From positions 96,338-160,337 of the forward strand of contig LFER01000042.1 in assembly GCA_001510135.1 (NCBI GenBank): a stretch of 64,000 nucleotides of DNA, read 5' to 3'. Below, one piece after another: positions 1-9,493 of the stretch (position 1 is the first letter of the stretch; each line of letters begins with the position of its first letter). A program made the translations under genes and the position numbers. The notes beneath the pieces are model-generated. The model worked only from the letters and a program-made list of their open reading frames with translations. It did not search any database and was not told the DNA's origin. Source of the stretch: Alphaproteobacteria bacterium casp-alpha6. GTDB taxonomy: Bacteria > Pseudomonadota > Alphaproteobacteria > Rhodobacterales > Rhodobacteraceae.

Positions 1-292
1 ACGCGTTCCTGAACCCATAGAGGGAAGCGATTACGCAGAGGAGGCGGATTTGGTTATTAAAGCGCTGGGTTTCGAACCCGAGGACCTGCCAACTTTGTTC
101 GATCAACCCGACCTTCCGGTAACGCGCTGGGGTACGATTAAGGCAGAATTTGAAACTGGTAAAACGGCTATGGATGGCGTTTATGCGGTTGGCGATATCG
201 TGCGCGGCGCCTCGCTTGTGGTTTGGGCGATACGTGACGGACGCGACACAGCCGATGCAATCCTAGATGATATGGGAAAGCTGCTTCTATAG
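1..292 (+). CDS. gltD: Glutamate synthase small subunit, C-terminal end (partial)
   Basis: The window opens inside this gene, which reads in frame from base 2 to a TAG stop. About 96 residues are visible. The tail carries the pattern DGVYAVGDIVRGASLVVWAI, typical of the FAD/NAD-binding end of glutamate synthase beta subunits and related glutamate-synthase-like oxidoreductases. In the family, GltD passes electrons from NADPH through FAD and Fe-S clusters to GltB for reductive glutamate formation. The next gene on the same strand is gltB, 133 bases downstream, which supports the assignment. The N-terminal Fe-S and FAD regions lie outside the window and cannot be checked. Confidence 0.9.
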   Translation, partial: RVPEPIEGSDYAEEADLVIKALGFEPEDLPTLFDQPDLPVTRWGTIKAEFETGKTAMDGVYAVGDIVRGASLVVWAIRDGRDTADAILDDMGKLLL

Positions 293-425
293 CTGCCCAG
301 TGAATGACACCAGATGATGCATGTCACGATCTTGAAACTGAAATTAACAGAAGGCCGGTGGAAAAGGGTGAATAGTTTTTTCTCTCAAAAGGCGGCTGAA
401 CCAAACACCGAGACAGGAGTTTGAA

Positions 426-3400
426 ATGACAAAATTTGATGAAAACTGGGAAGCGAAAGAAGCGGCAAAGCGCGCTTGGATGGCTGAGAACAGCTTGTAC
501 CGCGAAGAGGATGAACATGCCTCCTGTGGTGTGGGGCTTGTGGTCTCTATAAATGGAAAACCCAGCCGTAAAGTGGTCGAAAACGGAATTGCCGCGCTTA
601 AGGCCGTATGGCACCGAGGCGCGGTTGATGCTGACGGAAAAACGGGGGATGGCGCTGGCATACATGTGCAAATCCCTGTGCCTTTTTTCTATGACCAAAT
701 TCGCCGTACCGGTCATGAACCGCGCAAAGGTGAACTGATCGCTGTGGGGCAGGTCTTTTTGCCGCGCACCAATTTCGGAGCGCAGGAAACCTGCCGGACG
801 ATCGTGGAAAGTGAAGTTTTGCGCATGGGCTACTACATCCATGGATGGCGCCATGTTCCCGTCGAGATTGAATGTCTCGGTGAAAAGGCTAATGCGACCC
901 GACCTGAGATTGAACAAATCCTGATCAGCAATTCCAAAGGTGTCGATGAAGAAACATTTGAGCGTGAACTCTACGTTATTCGCCGTCGCATCGAAAAAGC
1001 CTCAATCGCAGCTGGGGTCAGCGGGCTCTATATTGCATCAATGTCTTGTCGTTCCATCATCTATAAAGGAATGATGTTGGCAGAACAGGTGGCGGTGTTT
1101 TACCCTGACCTTCAGGATGAACGTTTCGAGAGCGCTTTTGCAATCTATCATCAACGCTACTCCACCAATACATTTCCACAGTGGTGGTTGGCCCAGCCGT
1201 TCCGCATGTTGGCCCACAACGGTGAGATCAATACGCTCAAGGGAAATATGAACTGGATGAAAAGCCATGAGATTCGCATGGCAAGTGCGACCTTTGGGGA
1301 CATGGCGGAGGACATCAAGCCAATCATCCCGCATGGATCCTCTGATTCTGCCGCCCTTGATGCCGTATTTGAAATGATGGTGCGCGCGGGTCGGAACGCG
1401 CCGATGGCCAAAACAATTCTCGTTCCAGAAAGCTGGTCAAAGCAAGGTGATGACCTTCCCCAAAGCTGGCGGGACATGTATTCCTATTGCAATTCGGTGA
1501 TGGAACCTTGGGACGGCCCCGCTGCTCTTGCCATGACCGACGGGCGCTGGGTCTGCGCTGGGCTTGACCGAAACGGCCTTCGCCCGATGCGCTATGTGGT
1601 GACGGGTGACGGACTTCTAATTGCCGGCTCAGAGGCCGGCATGGTGCCCGTGGACGAAGCAACCGTGCGCGAAAAAGGAGCGCTTGGACCTGGTCAGCTT
1701 TTGGCGGTCGATATGGCAGAAGGAAAGCTCTATCACGATGCAAAAATCAAAGATAAACTTGCCGCCTCTCAACCCTTCGGAAGCTGGATCACAAAGATAA
1801 ATGAATTGGATGACGCGCTCGCAAATATAACAGAGAAAGCGTTTTTCACCGGTGAAGATCTGCGCCGCCGTCAAATCGCGGCGGGCTACACCATCGAAGA
1901 GTTGGAACATATTTTGACCCCAATGGTTGAAACCGGCAAAGAAGCCTTGGCTTCGATGGGTGATGACACACCCAGTGCGGTTCTTTCAAAAAAATACCGA
2001 CCGCTATCGCATTATTTCCGCCAGAATTTTTCACAGGTGACCAACCCGCCGATTGACAGCCTGCGCGAATTTCGCGTGATGAGCCTTAAGACACGCTTTG
2101 GAAACCTGAAAAACGTGCTTGATGAAAGCAGCCCCCAGTCAGAAATCCTTGTTCTGGAATCACCCTTCGTCGGGAATGCGCAATGGGAAACTTTAAAAGA
2201 GAATTTTGACGCGGAGCCCATTGAAATTGATTGTTCCTTTGACAAAAACGCCGGACCAAACGCGTTGCAAGACGGGCTGGAACGTATTCGCGCTGAGGCT
2301 GAGGATGCTGTGCGCTCCGGTTCAGGCCATCTCGTGCTGACAGACCATTTGTCTAACGCTGATCGTGTTGCGATGCCTATGATTTTGGCCACCTCTGCTG
2401 TGCACAGCCATTTGACGCGCAAAGGATTGCGGACGTTCACGTCAATCAATGTGCGCTCCGCTGAATGTATTGATCCGCATTACTTTGCCGTTTTGGTTTC
2501 TGCAGGTGCAACAATTGTAAACGCCTATCTTGCCGAAGACAGTATCGCGGATCGCATTGAGCGCGGGCTTTTGGATGGCACACTTAGCGAAGCAATGCAG
2601 CGGTATCGCACCGCCATTGATCAGGGGCTGTTGAAAATCATGTCCAAAATGGGGATTTCCGTAATTTCCTCTTATCGGGGTGGTTTGAATTTCGAAGCGG
2701 TCGGATTATCCCGTGCAATGTGCGCGGAATATTTCCCGGGTCTTATCAGTCGCATTTCTGGCATTGGTGTGAGCGGGGTGCAGAAAAAAGCCGTGGAAGT
2801 TCATGACAATGCTTGGTCTGGTCAAGCGGACTTTCTTCCAATGGGGGGATTTTACAAATCCCGGAAATCTGGGGAAACCCACGCTTGGGAAGCACAGACG
2901 ATGCATATGATGCAGGCGGCCTGTAATCGGGCAAGCTATGACCTGTGGAAACAATATTCGGCACGGATGCAGGCAAATCCTCCGATCCATCTGCGTGATT
3001 TGCTGGCAATTAAACCGCTTGGAGCGCCAGTGCCATTGGATGAGGTGGAAAGCATCACATCTATTCGCAAACGTTTTGTGACGCCCGGTATGTCGCTTGG
3101 TGCGCTTAGTCCGGAGGCACACAAAACGCTGAACGTTGCGATGAACCGCATCGGGGCAAAGTCTGACAGCGGTGAAGGCGGAGAAGATCCCGCACATTTC
3201 CATCCGGAACCTAATGGTGACAATCCTTCGGCCAAGATCAAGCAGGTCGCCTCTGGCCGCTTTGGCGTGACGGCGGAGTACCTCAACCAATGCGAGGAGC
3301 TGGAGATCAAAGTTGCCCAAGGTGCAAAACCAGGTGAAGGGGGGCAGTTGCCGGGGATGAAGGTCACCGACCTCATCGCGCGCCTGCGTCATTCAACAAA

Positions 3401-4964
3401 AGGTGTGACGTTGATTTCGCCACCGCCTCACCATGATATTTATTCCATCGAAGATCTGGCCCAGCTGATTTATGATCTCAAACAGATCAATCCGCGCTGC
3501 AAAGTGACGGTGAAACTGGTTGCATCGTCGGGTGTCGGCACAATTGCCGCGGGGGTCGCAAAGGCCGAAGCAGACGTTATTCTGATTTCAGGACACAATG
3601 GTGGCACAGGGGCCTCTCCGGCTACGTCGATCAAATTTGCAGGTCTGCCATGGGAAATGGGCCTGACAGAGGCGCATCAGGTTTTGGCGATGAACAACTT
3701 GCGCGACCGGATCACCCTGCGGACTGATGGGGGATTGCGCACGGGCCGTGATATCATCATGGCTGCCATGATGGGCGCCGAAGAATATGGTATCGGCACT
3801 GCAGCATTGATTGCGATGGGCTGTATCATGGTCCGCCAGTGCCAATCCAACACTTGTCCGGTGGGCGTATGCACACAGAAAGAAGAACTACGGGCAAAAT
3901 TTACGGGCAATGCAGACAAAGTTGTGAACCTCATCACTTTCTACGCACAGGAAGTCCGGGAAATCTTGGCAAGCATCGGCGCGCGGTCCATTGATGACAT
4001 CATAGGACGCGCAGATCTGTTGAGCCAAGTGAGCCGTGGGGCAGATCATCTAGATGATCTTGACCTGAACCCGCTTCTGATAACGGTGGATGGGGCCGAT
4101 AAAATTGTTTACAACCGCGATCGTGACAGAAACCCAGTACGCGAAACACTTGACAAGGAAATTGTAGCAGATGCGGCACGGTTCCTGAATGACGGTGAAA
4201 AAATGCAGCTGAGTTATTCGGTCCAAAATACGCATCGCACAGTGGGCACAAGAACCTCCAGCCATATTGTACGAAAATTCGGGATGCGTAACGATCTGCA
4301 ACCTGATCACTTGACAGTCAAACTGAAAGGAAGTGCCGGTCAGTCTCTTGGTGCTTTTGCAACCCGTGGTTTAAAGCTTGAAGTGTCAGGGGACGCCAAT
4401 GATTATGTGGGCAAAGGGCTTTCGGGAGGTACCATCGTTGTGCGCCCGAGCATGTCAAGCCCATTGGTGGCGGCAGAAAATACCATCATTGGCAACACGG
4501 TGCTTTACGGAGCAACCGATGGATATCTTTTTGCCTCCGGTCGTGCCGGAGAGAGGTTCTGCGTAAGAAATTCAGGTGCAAAGGTTGTTGTCGAAGGTTG
4601 TGGCAGTAATGGGTGTGAGTACATGACCGGCGGGGTAAGCGTGGTACTTGGCACAATAGGGGCCAATTTTGGTGCCGGCATGACAGGCGGCATGGCTTAT
4701 CTTTATGACCCTGAGGGCGTGGCGCATAAAATGCTCAATATGGATACGCTTGTGACCTGTCCCGTAAGCGTTGAACATTGGGAAACGCAGCTGAAGGACC
4801 TGATTGAGCGACATGCTCAAGAAACCGGTAGTCTCAAAGCAGTCAATATCTTGCAGCACTGGGAAACTGAGCTTTCGAATTTCGTTCAAATTTGTCCAAA
4901 AGAGATGTTGGTGCATCTGCCCCATCCTCTTTCAAAAGTACCTGAAAGTATTCCAGCGCAGTAA
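426..4964 (+). CDS. gltB: Glutamate synthase large (alpha) subunit
   Basis: This 1512-residue protein has the normal length for the large subunit of NADPH-dependent GOGAT, which makes two glutamates from glutamine and 2-oxoglutarate. Cys34, in the context HASCGVGL, is the expected N-terminal nucleophile of the class-II glutaminase domain after removal of a short propeptide. The FMN/2-oxoglutarate domain contains the cysteine cluster QCQSNTCPVGVC that binds a 3Fe-4S centre. The C-terminal quarter has the glycine-rich repeats of the GXGXG beta-helix domain. The ATG is preceded by AGGAG at a good distance. It follows gltD on the same strand, so the two are probably co-transcribed, although the 133-base gap could hold a separate promoter. 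Confidence 0.97.
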   Translation: MTKFDENWEAKEAAKRAWMAENSLYREEDEHASCGVGLVVSINGKPSRKVVENGIAALKAVWHRGAVDADGKTGDGAGIHVQIPVPFFYDQIRRTGHEPRKGELIAVGQVFLPRTNFGAQETCRTIVESEVLRMGYYIHGWRHVPVEIECLGEKANATRPEIEQILISNSKGVDEETFERELYVIRRRIEKASIAAGVSGLYIASMSCRSIIYKGMMLAEQVAVFYPDLQDERFESAFAIYHQRYSTNTFPQWWLAQPFRMLAHNGEINTLKGNMNWMKSHEIRMASATFGDMAEDIKPIIPHGSSDSAALDAVFEMMVRAGRNAPMAKTILVPESWSKQGDDLPQSWRDMYSYCNSVMEPWDGPAALAMTDGRWVCAGLDRNGLRPMRYVVTGDGLLIAGSEAGMVPVDEATVREKGALGPGQLLAVDMAEGKLYHDAKIKDKLAASQPFGSWITKINELDDALANITEKAFFTGEDLRRRQIAAGYTIEELEHILTPMVETGKEALASMGDDTPSAVLSKKYRPLSHYFRQNFSQVTNPPIDSLREFRVMSLKTRFGNLKNVLDESSPQSEILVLESPFVGNAQWETLKENFDAEPIEIDCSFDKNAGPNALQDGLERIRAEAEDAVRSGSGHLVLTDHLSNADRVAMPMILATSAVHSHLTRKGLRTFTSINVRSAECIDPHYFAVLVSAGATIVNAYLAEDSIADRIERGLLDGTLSEAMQRYRTAIDQGLLKIMSKMGISVISSYRGGLNFEAVGLSRAMCAEYFPGLISRISGIGVSGVQKKAVEVHDNAWSGQADFLPMGGFYKSRKSGETHAWEAQTMHMMQAACNRASYDLWKQYSARMQANPPIHLRDLLAIKPLGAPVPLDEVESITSIRKRFVTPGMSLGALSPEAHKTLNVAMNRIGAKSDSGEGGEDPAHFHPEPNGDNPSAKIKQVASGRFGVTAEYLNQCEELEIKVAQGAKPGEGGQLPGMKVTDLIARLRHSTKGVTLISPPPHHDIYSIEDLAQLIYDLKQINPRCKVTVKLVASSGVGTIAAGVAKAEADVILISGHNGGTGASPATSIKFAGLPWEMGLTEAHQVLAMNNLRDRITLRTDGGLRTGRDIIMAAMMGAEEYGIGTAALIAMGCIMVRQCQSNTCPVGVCTQKEELRAKFTGNADKVVNLITFYAQEVREILASIGARSIDDIIGRADLLSQVSRGADHLDDLDLNPLLITVDGADKIVYNRDRDRNPVRETLDKEIVADAARFLNDGEKMQLSYSVQNTHRTVGTRTSSHIVRKFGMRNDLQPDHLTVKLKGSAGQSLGAFATRGLKLEVSGDANDYVGKGLSGGTIVVRPSMSSPLVAAENTIIGNTVLYGATDGYLFASGRAGERFCVRNSGAKVVVEGCGSNGCEYMTGGVSVVLGTIGANFGAGMTGGMAYLYDPEGVAHKMLNMDTLVTCPVSVEHWETQLKDLIERHAQETGSLKAVNILQHWETELSNFVQICPKEMLVHLPHPLSKVPESIPAQ

Positions 4965-4974
4965 TTGAAACATT

Positions 4975-5006
4975 CATCGGGTCCAGACCCTAATCTGGAC
5001 CCGATG
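4975..5006. repeat. Perfect 13-bp inverted repeat after gltB, terminator-like
   Basis: The arms CATCGGGTCCAGA and TCTGGACCCGATG are exact reverse complements around a 6-base loop, starting 10 bases after the gltB stop. The hairpin is strong but no T-run follows on the plus strand, so it is not a textbook intrinsic terminator. It may protect the 3' end of the gltB transcript or act as a terminator with an atypical tail. Confidence 0.5.
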
Positions 5007-5155
5007 AGAGTGCAAAAGTGCTCCTTTAGTAACCCGTTTGTGGTATGAAATGGCAACATTGAGAAAATTTCCCTGCGGGAAAACACATTTCCAGCATTGA
5101 AATCATGCGGTTAAATGGGCATTGATAACACGGCATCAAAGACCGGAATAATTTC

Positions 5156-5821
5156 ATGCTCAGGCTCTATCACTTCGCTCTGTCTCCTTTCTCAAGAAAA
5201 GTAAGGCTTTGCCTTGCGGAAAAGAAAATTGAGGTTGAACTGGTCGAAGAAAAATATTGGGAACAATCCGCTGAATTTCTCCGCCGCAGTCCGGCAGGGC
5301 GTGTCCCTATATTGCGTGTTGACGGGCGCAATCTGACCGAAAGCCTACCGATTTGCGAATATTTGGAAGAAATCTATCCTGATCCAATGCTTATTCCAAC
5401 GGGCACTGAAGAGCGTTACGAGGTGCGCCGGCTGGTCAATTGGTTTGACGAAAAGTTTTACAGCGAAGTCTCTCAAAAGCTATTGCGGGAACGCTTAATC
5501 AAAAAGATTTCCGGTGCGGGTTTTCCAGACAGTAAAAACGTCAAAGAAGGTGCAAAGCGGATTAAATATCATCTTGATTATATGACATGGCTATTGGACC
5601 GACGGCGCTGGCTTGCGGGTGATGTAATGACGTTGGCAGATTTTGCTGCTGCATCGCATCTGTCCTGCTTGGATTACATTTCGGATGTGGATTGGAACCG
5701 CTCAGCAGTGGTCAAAGATTGGTATGCAAAGATCAAATCCCGCCCGGCATTCCGCAGCATTCTGGCCGATCAAGTTCCTGGATTTCCGCCCCCCCGCCAT
5801 TACAACGATCTGGACTTCTGA
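5156..5821 (+). CDS. Glutathione S-transferase family protein
   Basis: The 221-residue protein has the GST layout. An N-terminal thioredoxin-like domain covers roughly residues 1-80, with SPFSRKVR at the active-site turn and the conserved stretch GRVPIL followed by [13 protein letters not shown]. An all-helical C-terminal domain follows, with the [15 protein letters not shown] helix typical of bacterial GSTs. It probably conjugates or transfers glutathione in the cytosol, but the substrate cannot be read from sequence. The stop codon overlaps the start of queG by one base (TGATG), so the two genes are probably translated together, as is common in roseobacters. Confidence 0.88.
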   Translation: MLRLYHFALSPFSRKVRLCLAEKKIEVELVEEKYWEQSAEFLRRSPAGRVPILRVDGRNLTESLPICEYLEEIYPDPMLIPTGTEERYEVRRLVNWFDEKFYSEVSQKLLRERLIKKISGAGFPDSKNVKEGAKRIKYHLDYMTWLLDRRRWLAGDVMTLADFAAASHLSCLDYISDVDWNRSAVVKDWYAKIKSRPAFRSILADQVPGFPPPRHYNDLDF

Positions 5822-6873
5822 TGTCCCCTTCTGGGGCAGATCAGGCCCTTAAAGCTGCTTTGCGTGTCAAAGCGAAGCAAGAGGGCTTTGATGATCTGCG
5901 GATCTGCCGTCCATCAGATGTGCCTGAGGTGTCAGAAAGGCTTAACCATTTTCTGGATAACAACTACCAAGGTCAGATGTCATGGCTTAAAGAGCGCAAT
6001 GAGTGGCGCGGTGACCCTTCGCGTCTTTGGCCGGATGCAAAATCTGTCATTATGCTGGCTCACAACTATGGGCCAAACCACGATCCTTTGCAGAACTTAA
6101 AGCGAAAAGAAAAGGCGTCGATCTCTGTCTATGCCCAAAATAAGGATTACCACGACATTATCAAAAAACGTTTGAAGTCTCTGGCGCGTTGGTTGATTGC
6201 AGAAGCAGGCGGCGAGGTCAAAGTCTTTGTTGATACAGCGCCGGTTCCGGAAAAGCCCCTTGCTCAGGCGGCGGGACTTGGATGGCAGGGAAAACACACC
6301 AATCTGGTCAGCCGGGAACTTGGCAACTGGTTTTTCTTAGGGTCTGTTTTTACAACGCTTTCACTACCTGTCGATCCACCTGAACCGGATCATTGCGGAA
6401 GCTGCTCTGCCTGTCTTTCTGTTTGTCCGACAGAGGCATTTCCACGGCCCTATCAATTAGACGCGCGTAAGTGCATTTCTTATTTGACCATCGAACACAA
6501 AGGCCCGATTCCGCTGGACTTGCGCCAAAAGCTGGGTAATCGGATTTACGGCTGTGATGATTGTCTTGCGGTCTGTCCTTGGAACAAATTTGCACAGACG
6601 GCCAAAGAGACACGGTATCACGCGCGTGCGGACCTTCTTTCACCCGACCTAGCCGCGCTTGCAGGTTTAGATGATGCGGCATTTCGGGCGAAATTCTCGG
6701 GCAGCCCGATTAAACGTATCGGGAGGGACAGATTTATCCGAAACGTCGCCTATGCGATTGGGAATTCGGGGCAAAAGGCGCTTTTGCCAGTTGCCAAAAC
6801 ACTGACGAAAGACAATGACTCCACTGTGGCAGAAGCCGCAATATGGGCATGTAGTCAACTGAGCCGTCATTAA
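5821..6873 (+). CDS. queG: Epoxyqueuosine reductase
   Basis: QueG reduces epoxyqueuosine to queuosine in the wobble position of GUN-decoding tRNAs, using cobalamin and two 4Fe-4S clusters. The 350-residue product has the expected catalytic-region motif VDTAPVPEK (Asp138) and two ferredoxin-like clusters: C192-x2-C195-x2-C198-x3-C202P, and C245-x2-C248-x3-C252P with Cys218. The C-terminal tail resembles the HEAT-like end of the family. The open frame extends 129 bases upstream, but the ATG at 5821 overlaps the GST stop and gives the family's usual length, so I chose it. The partner queuosine genes are not nearby. Confidence 0.94.
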   Translation: MSPSGADQALKAALRVKAKQEGFDDLRICRPSDVPEVSERLNHFLDNNYQGQMSWLKERNEWRGDPSRLWPDAKSVIMLAHNYGPNHDPLQNLKRKEKASISVYAQNKDYHDIIKKRLKSLARWLIAEAGGEVKVFVDTAPVPEKPLAQAAGLGWQGKHTNLVSRELGNWFFLGSVFTTLSLPVDPPEPDHCGSCSACLSVCPTEAFPRPYQLDARKCISYLTIEHKGPIPLDLRQKLGNRIYGCDDCLAVCPWNKFAQTAKETRYHARADLLSPDLAALAGLDDAAFRAKFSGSPIKRIGRDRFIRNVAYAIGNSGQKALLPVAKTLTKDNDSTVAEAAIWACSQLSRH

Positions 6874-6964
6874 AGAAAACACAAACGGCATCAAATGTGC
6901 CGCAAATGAACGGTCATATCTGAGGGCAGCGATTATCCCAGACGGGACAATGAAAGAGGTAAAA

Positions 6965-8968
6965 ATGACCTATCTTTTGGGGATCGATACTGGGGGAACC
7001 TATACCGATGCTGTGATCCTGAGAGAGGAAAGCGAAGTCATTGCCAGCGCTAAATCACTCACCACGCGTGAAGATTTGGCGCTTGGTATCGGGCGCGCGG
7101 TGCGAAGCGTGCTGTCGACGTCTGGGATATCAGCGGCGCAGATTGCCATGGCGTCGCTTTCCACGACCTTGGCCACCAATGCTCTGGTCGAAGGGCAGGG
7201 GGACCGGATCGCATTGGTCTATATCGGCTTTCGAAATGGGGATATTGCAAAAAACGGTCTCTCAGAGGCGCTGAAAGGCGATCCATACCTCGAACTCAAA
7301 GGCGGGCATAGCCATTCTGGCAGCGAAATCTGCCCCTTGGATGAAGCGGCGCTCAGTGCTTGGATCACAGGTCTGACTGGCGTGTCAGCCTACGCCGTTG
7401 CAAGCCAGTTTGCCACAAGAAACCCCGCGCATGAACTGCGCACGGCAGAAATTATCAAAGAGATTACGGGAAAACCTGTCAGCGCCTCTCATCAATTATC
7501 GGCAAAGCTGAACGGCCCGAAACGCGCGCTTACGGCGTTGCTGAACGCGCGCTTGATCGGGATGATTGACCGCTTGATCCGTCGCGCTGGCGAACAATTG
7601 CAAAGTCTTAGCATTCAGGCTCCATTAATGGTGGTGCGCGGCGATGGGGCGCTTATTTCGCAAGATCAAGCGCGTGAAAAACCCATTGAAACCATTCTAA
7701 GCGGACCTGCAGCCTCAATCGTTGGTGCACGGTGGCTGACCGGGGCTGAAGATGCGCTTGTCTCAGATATTGGAGGCACCACCACGGATGTTGCCCTTTT
7801 GAAAAAAGGGCGCCCTGCGATAGACCCGATGGGGGCACAAGTTGGTCCCTATCGTACCATGGTCGAGGCCGTGGCCATGCGCACAACCGGCCTTGGCGGG
7901 GACAGTGAAGTGCATTTTCAGGTGGAAGGTTTGGCTGGGGGTGTCTTTCTTGGTCCCAAGCGGGTATTGCCCGTGAGCCTTGCTGCCATTGAGCAAGCCC
8001 AAATTGTGCATGATGCGCTTGATGCACAGCTTAAATCCACATTGCCTGGTGAATATGATGGACGTTTTGTACGCAAGACCACAGTGGAGGATCCTTCAGG
8101 GTTTACAGATCGGGACAGGCAGCTCTGGCTCAAATTGACCAATCGGTTTCTCCCTTTGGGACAGGTTCTGACCAACCGGTTGGAATCCCAAGCCCTGTCC
8201 CGGCTTGTCAGTCGCGGCCTTGCCCAAATTGCGGCCCTCACTCCCTCTGATGCGAGCCATGTCCTAGGATACACGGATGTCTGGGACAAAGAGGCCGCCG
8301 AAAAAGCGCTTTTGTTGTTTGGACGCCGCCGCACGGGGGCGGGGGTGGTTTTGAGCACGAATGCGAATGACCTTGCTCAAAGAATTGTGGATCAATTGAC
8401 CTATCAAACCACTATTGCCCTTTTAGAGGCCGCTTTTGGCGAAGAAGAGGTTGAGTTTGGCGCCTCCCCCTTCATGCTTGCGGCGCATCCTTTATTGCAA
8501 AAGGGGTTGTCGGGGCATCGCGGGATCCTGAAAATAGATACGGGGCTAAATATTCCTGTTGTGGGTCTTGGCGCCTCAGCCCCTACGTATTATCCCGCCG
8601 TTGGGCACCGATTGAACTGTGACATGATCCTTCCCGAACATGCAGGGGTTGCCAATGCAATAGGTGCCGTTGTGGGGCGCGTCACCATGCGAGCAAGCGG
8701 AACCATCACGAGCCCAAGTGAAGGTCATTACCGCGTTCATCTGCGCGATAGTGTAATGGATTTTGGCGATGAGGAAGAAGCGCTTTTGGCGCTGGAACAG
8801 GCTTTGTGCCGATCCGCCCAATCCGCAGCCCATGCCGCAGGGGCAGAAGATTTCGAATTGGACATATCACGCGATATCCGTAAAGCGACGGTCGAAAACA
8901 GAAACATCTTTGTTGAAGCCCAAGTGCAGGTTACCGCCACAGGGCGCCCCCGCGTTGGAAATTTATGA
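6965..8968 (+). CDS. Hydantoinase/oxoprolinase family protein (HyuA-like)
   Basis: The 667-residue protein begins with the ATPase-like motif LLGIDTGGTYTDAV and has the second phosphate-binding motif DIGGTTTDVALL, both hallmarks of the hydantoinase A/5-oxoprolinase family. These enzymes usually use ATP to open cyclic amides such as hydantoins or 5-oxoproline, often with a HyuB-type partner. No hyuB-like gene is next to it, and the substrate is unknown. An ATG at 6950 is in frame, but the ATG at 6965 sits just behind AGAGGT and places the conserved domain at the N-terminus, so it is preferred. The gene stands alone, with short spacers on both sides. Confidence 0.88.
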   Translation: MTYLLGIDTGGTYTDAVILREESEVIASAKSLTTREDLALGIGRAVRSVLSTSGISAAQIAMASLSTTLATNALVEGQGDRIALVYIGFRNGDIAKNGLSEALKGDPYLELKGGHSHSGSEICPLDEAALSAWITGLTGVSAYAVASQFATRNPAHELRTAEIIKEITGKPVSASHQLSAKLNGPKRALTALLNARLIGMIDRLIRRAGEQLQSLSIQAPLMVVRGDGALISQDQAREKPIETILSGPAASIVGARWLTGAEDALVSDIGGTTTDVALLKKGRPAIDPMGAQVGPYRTMVEAVAMRTTGLGGDSEVHFQVEGLAGGVFLGPKRVLPVSLAAIEQAQIVHDALDAQLKSTLPGEYDGRFVRKTTVEDPSGFTDRDRQLWLKLTNRFLPLGQVLTNRLESQALSRLVSRGLAQIAALTPSDASHVLGYTDVWDKEAAEKALLLFGRRRTGAGVVLSTNANDLAQRIVDQLTYQTTIALLEAAFGEEEVEFGASPFMLAAHPLLQKGLSGHRGILKIDTGLNIPVVGLGASAPTYYPAVGHRLNCDMILPEHAGVANAIGAVVGRVTMRASGTITSPSEGHYRVHLRDSVMDFGDEEEALLALEQALCRSAQSAAHAAGAEDFELDISRDIRKATVENRNIFVEAQVQVTATGRPRVGNL

Positions 8969-9049
8969 CAAACGCGAAATAGCACTACCAAAGCGCGAAA
9001 CTCTGTGTCATAAGTATCTTTATAATACCAAATGAAGGTTTATTGAAAA

Positions 9050-9493
9050 ATGACACCTCAAAGGGTCACATTGATCACGTTAGGTGTTTCTGATCTTGGG
9101 GTGTCGCGGCGGTTTTATGAGGCGCTGGGATGGCAAGCACATCGTGAAACGCAGGACTCCATCGTATTTTTCCAACTCAATACTATGGCGTTGGGGTTGT
9201 TTGGGAAGGTGGCGTTGGCAGAGGATCAAGGCCGGCCAACGGCACAGTTGGGAACGGGGGCCATGACCTTGGCCATCAATTATGGCGATCAGGACGAAGT
9301 TGATCAGGCTTTCAATGTTGCCTTAAATGCTGGGGCCACCCTTTTAAAACGGCCCCAAAAGGTCTTTTGGGGGGGATATTCGGGTTATTATGGTGACCCT
9401 GACGGTCATGTCTGGGAAATCGCTTATAACCCGTTTTGGCCTTTGGATGAGGATGGAGGCATGGTTTTGCCCTCGCCCAAAATTTCAGGTTAA
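9050..9493 (+). CDS. VOC (glyoxalase/bleomycin-resistance fold) family protein
   Basis: The 147-residue protein has the two-half vicinal-oxygen-chelate layout: a first half with TLGVSDLGVSRRFYEALGW and a second half ending in GYYGDPDGHVWEIAYNP. Such proteins bind a divalent metal and act in isomerisation, dioxygenation or resistance. The specific reaction cannot be assigned. A possible minus-10 TATAAT lies at 9021-9026, without a clear minus-35. The gene converges with the amidase gene and the two coding ends overlap by four bases (9490-9493). Confidence 0.85.
   Translation: MTPQRVTLITLGVSDLGVSRRFYEALGWQAHRETQDSIVFFQLNTMALGLFGKVALAEDQGRPTAQLGTGAMTLAINYGDQDEVDQAFNVALNAGATLLKRPQKVFWGGYSGYYGDPDGHVWEIAYNPFWPLDEDGGMVLPSPKISG

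Noticed and set aside
60..90. tRNA T-loop like GGTTTCGAACCC
   Set aside because: It lies inside the gltD coding frame and there is no cloverleaf around it.
324..917. Long minus-strand open frames within gltB, flotillin and other genes
   Set aside because: They overlap strongly supported genes, have no family features and no ribosome sites.
6886..6902. CGGCA-N7-TGCCG hairpin after queG as a terminator
   Set aside because: The stem is only five base pairs and no T-run follows.
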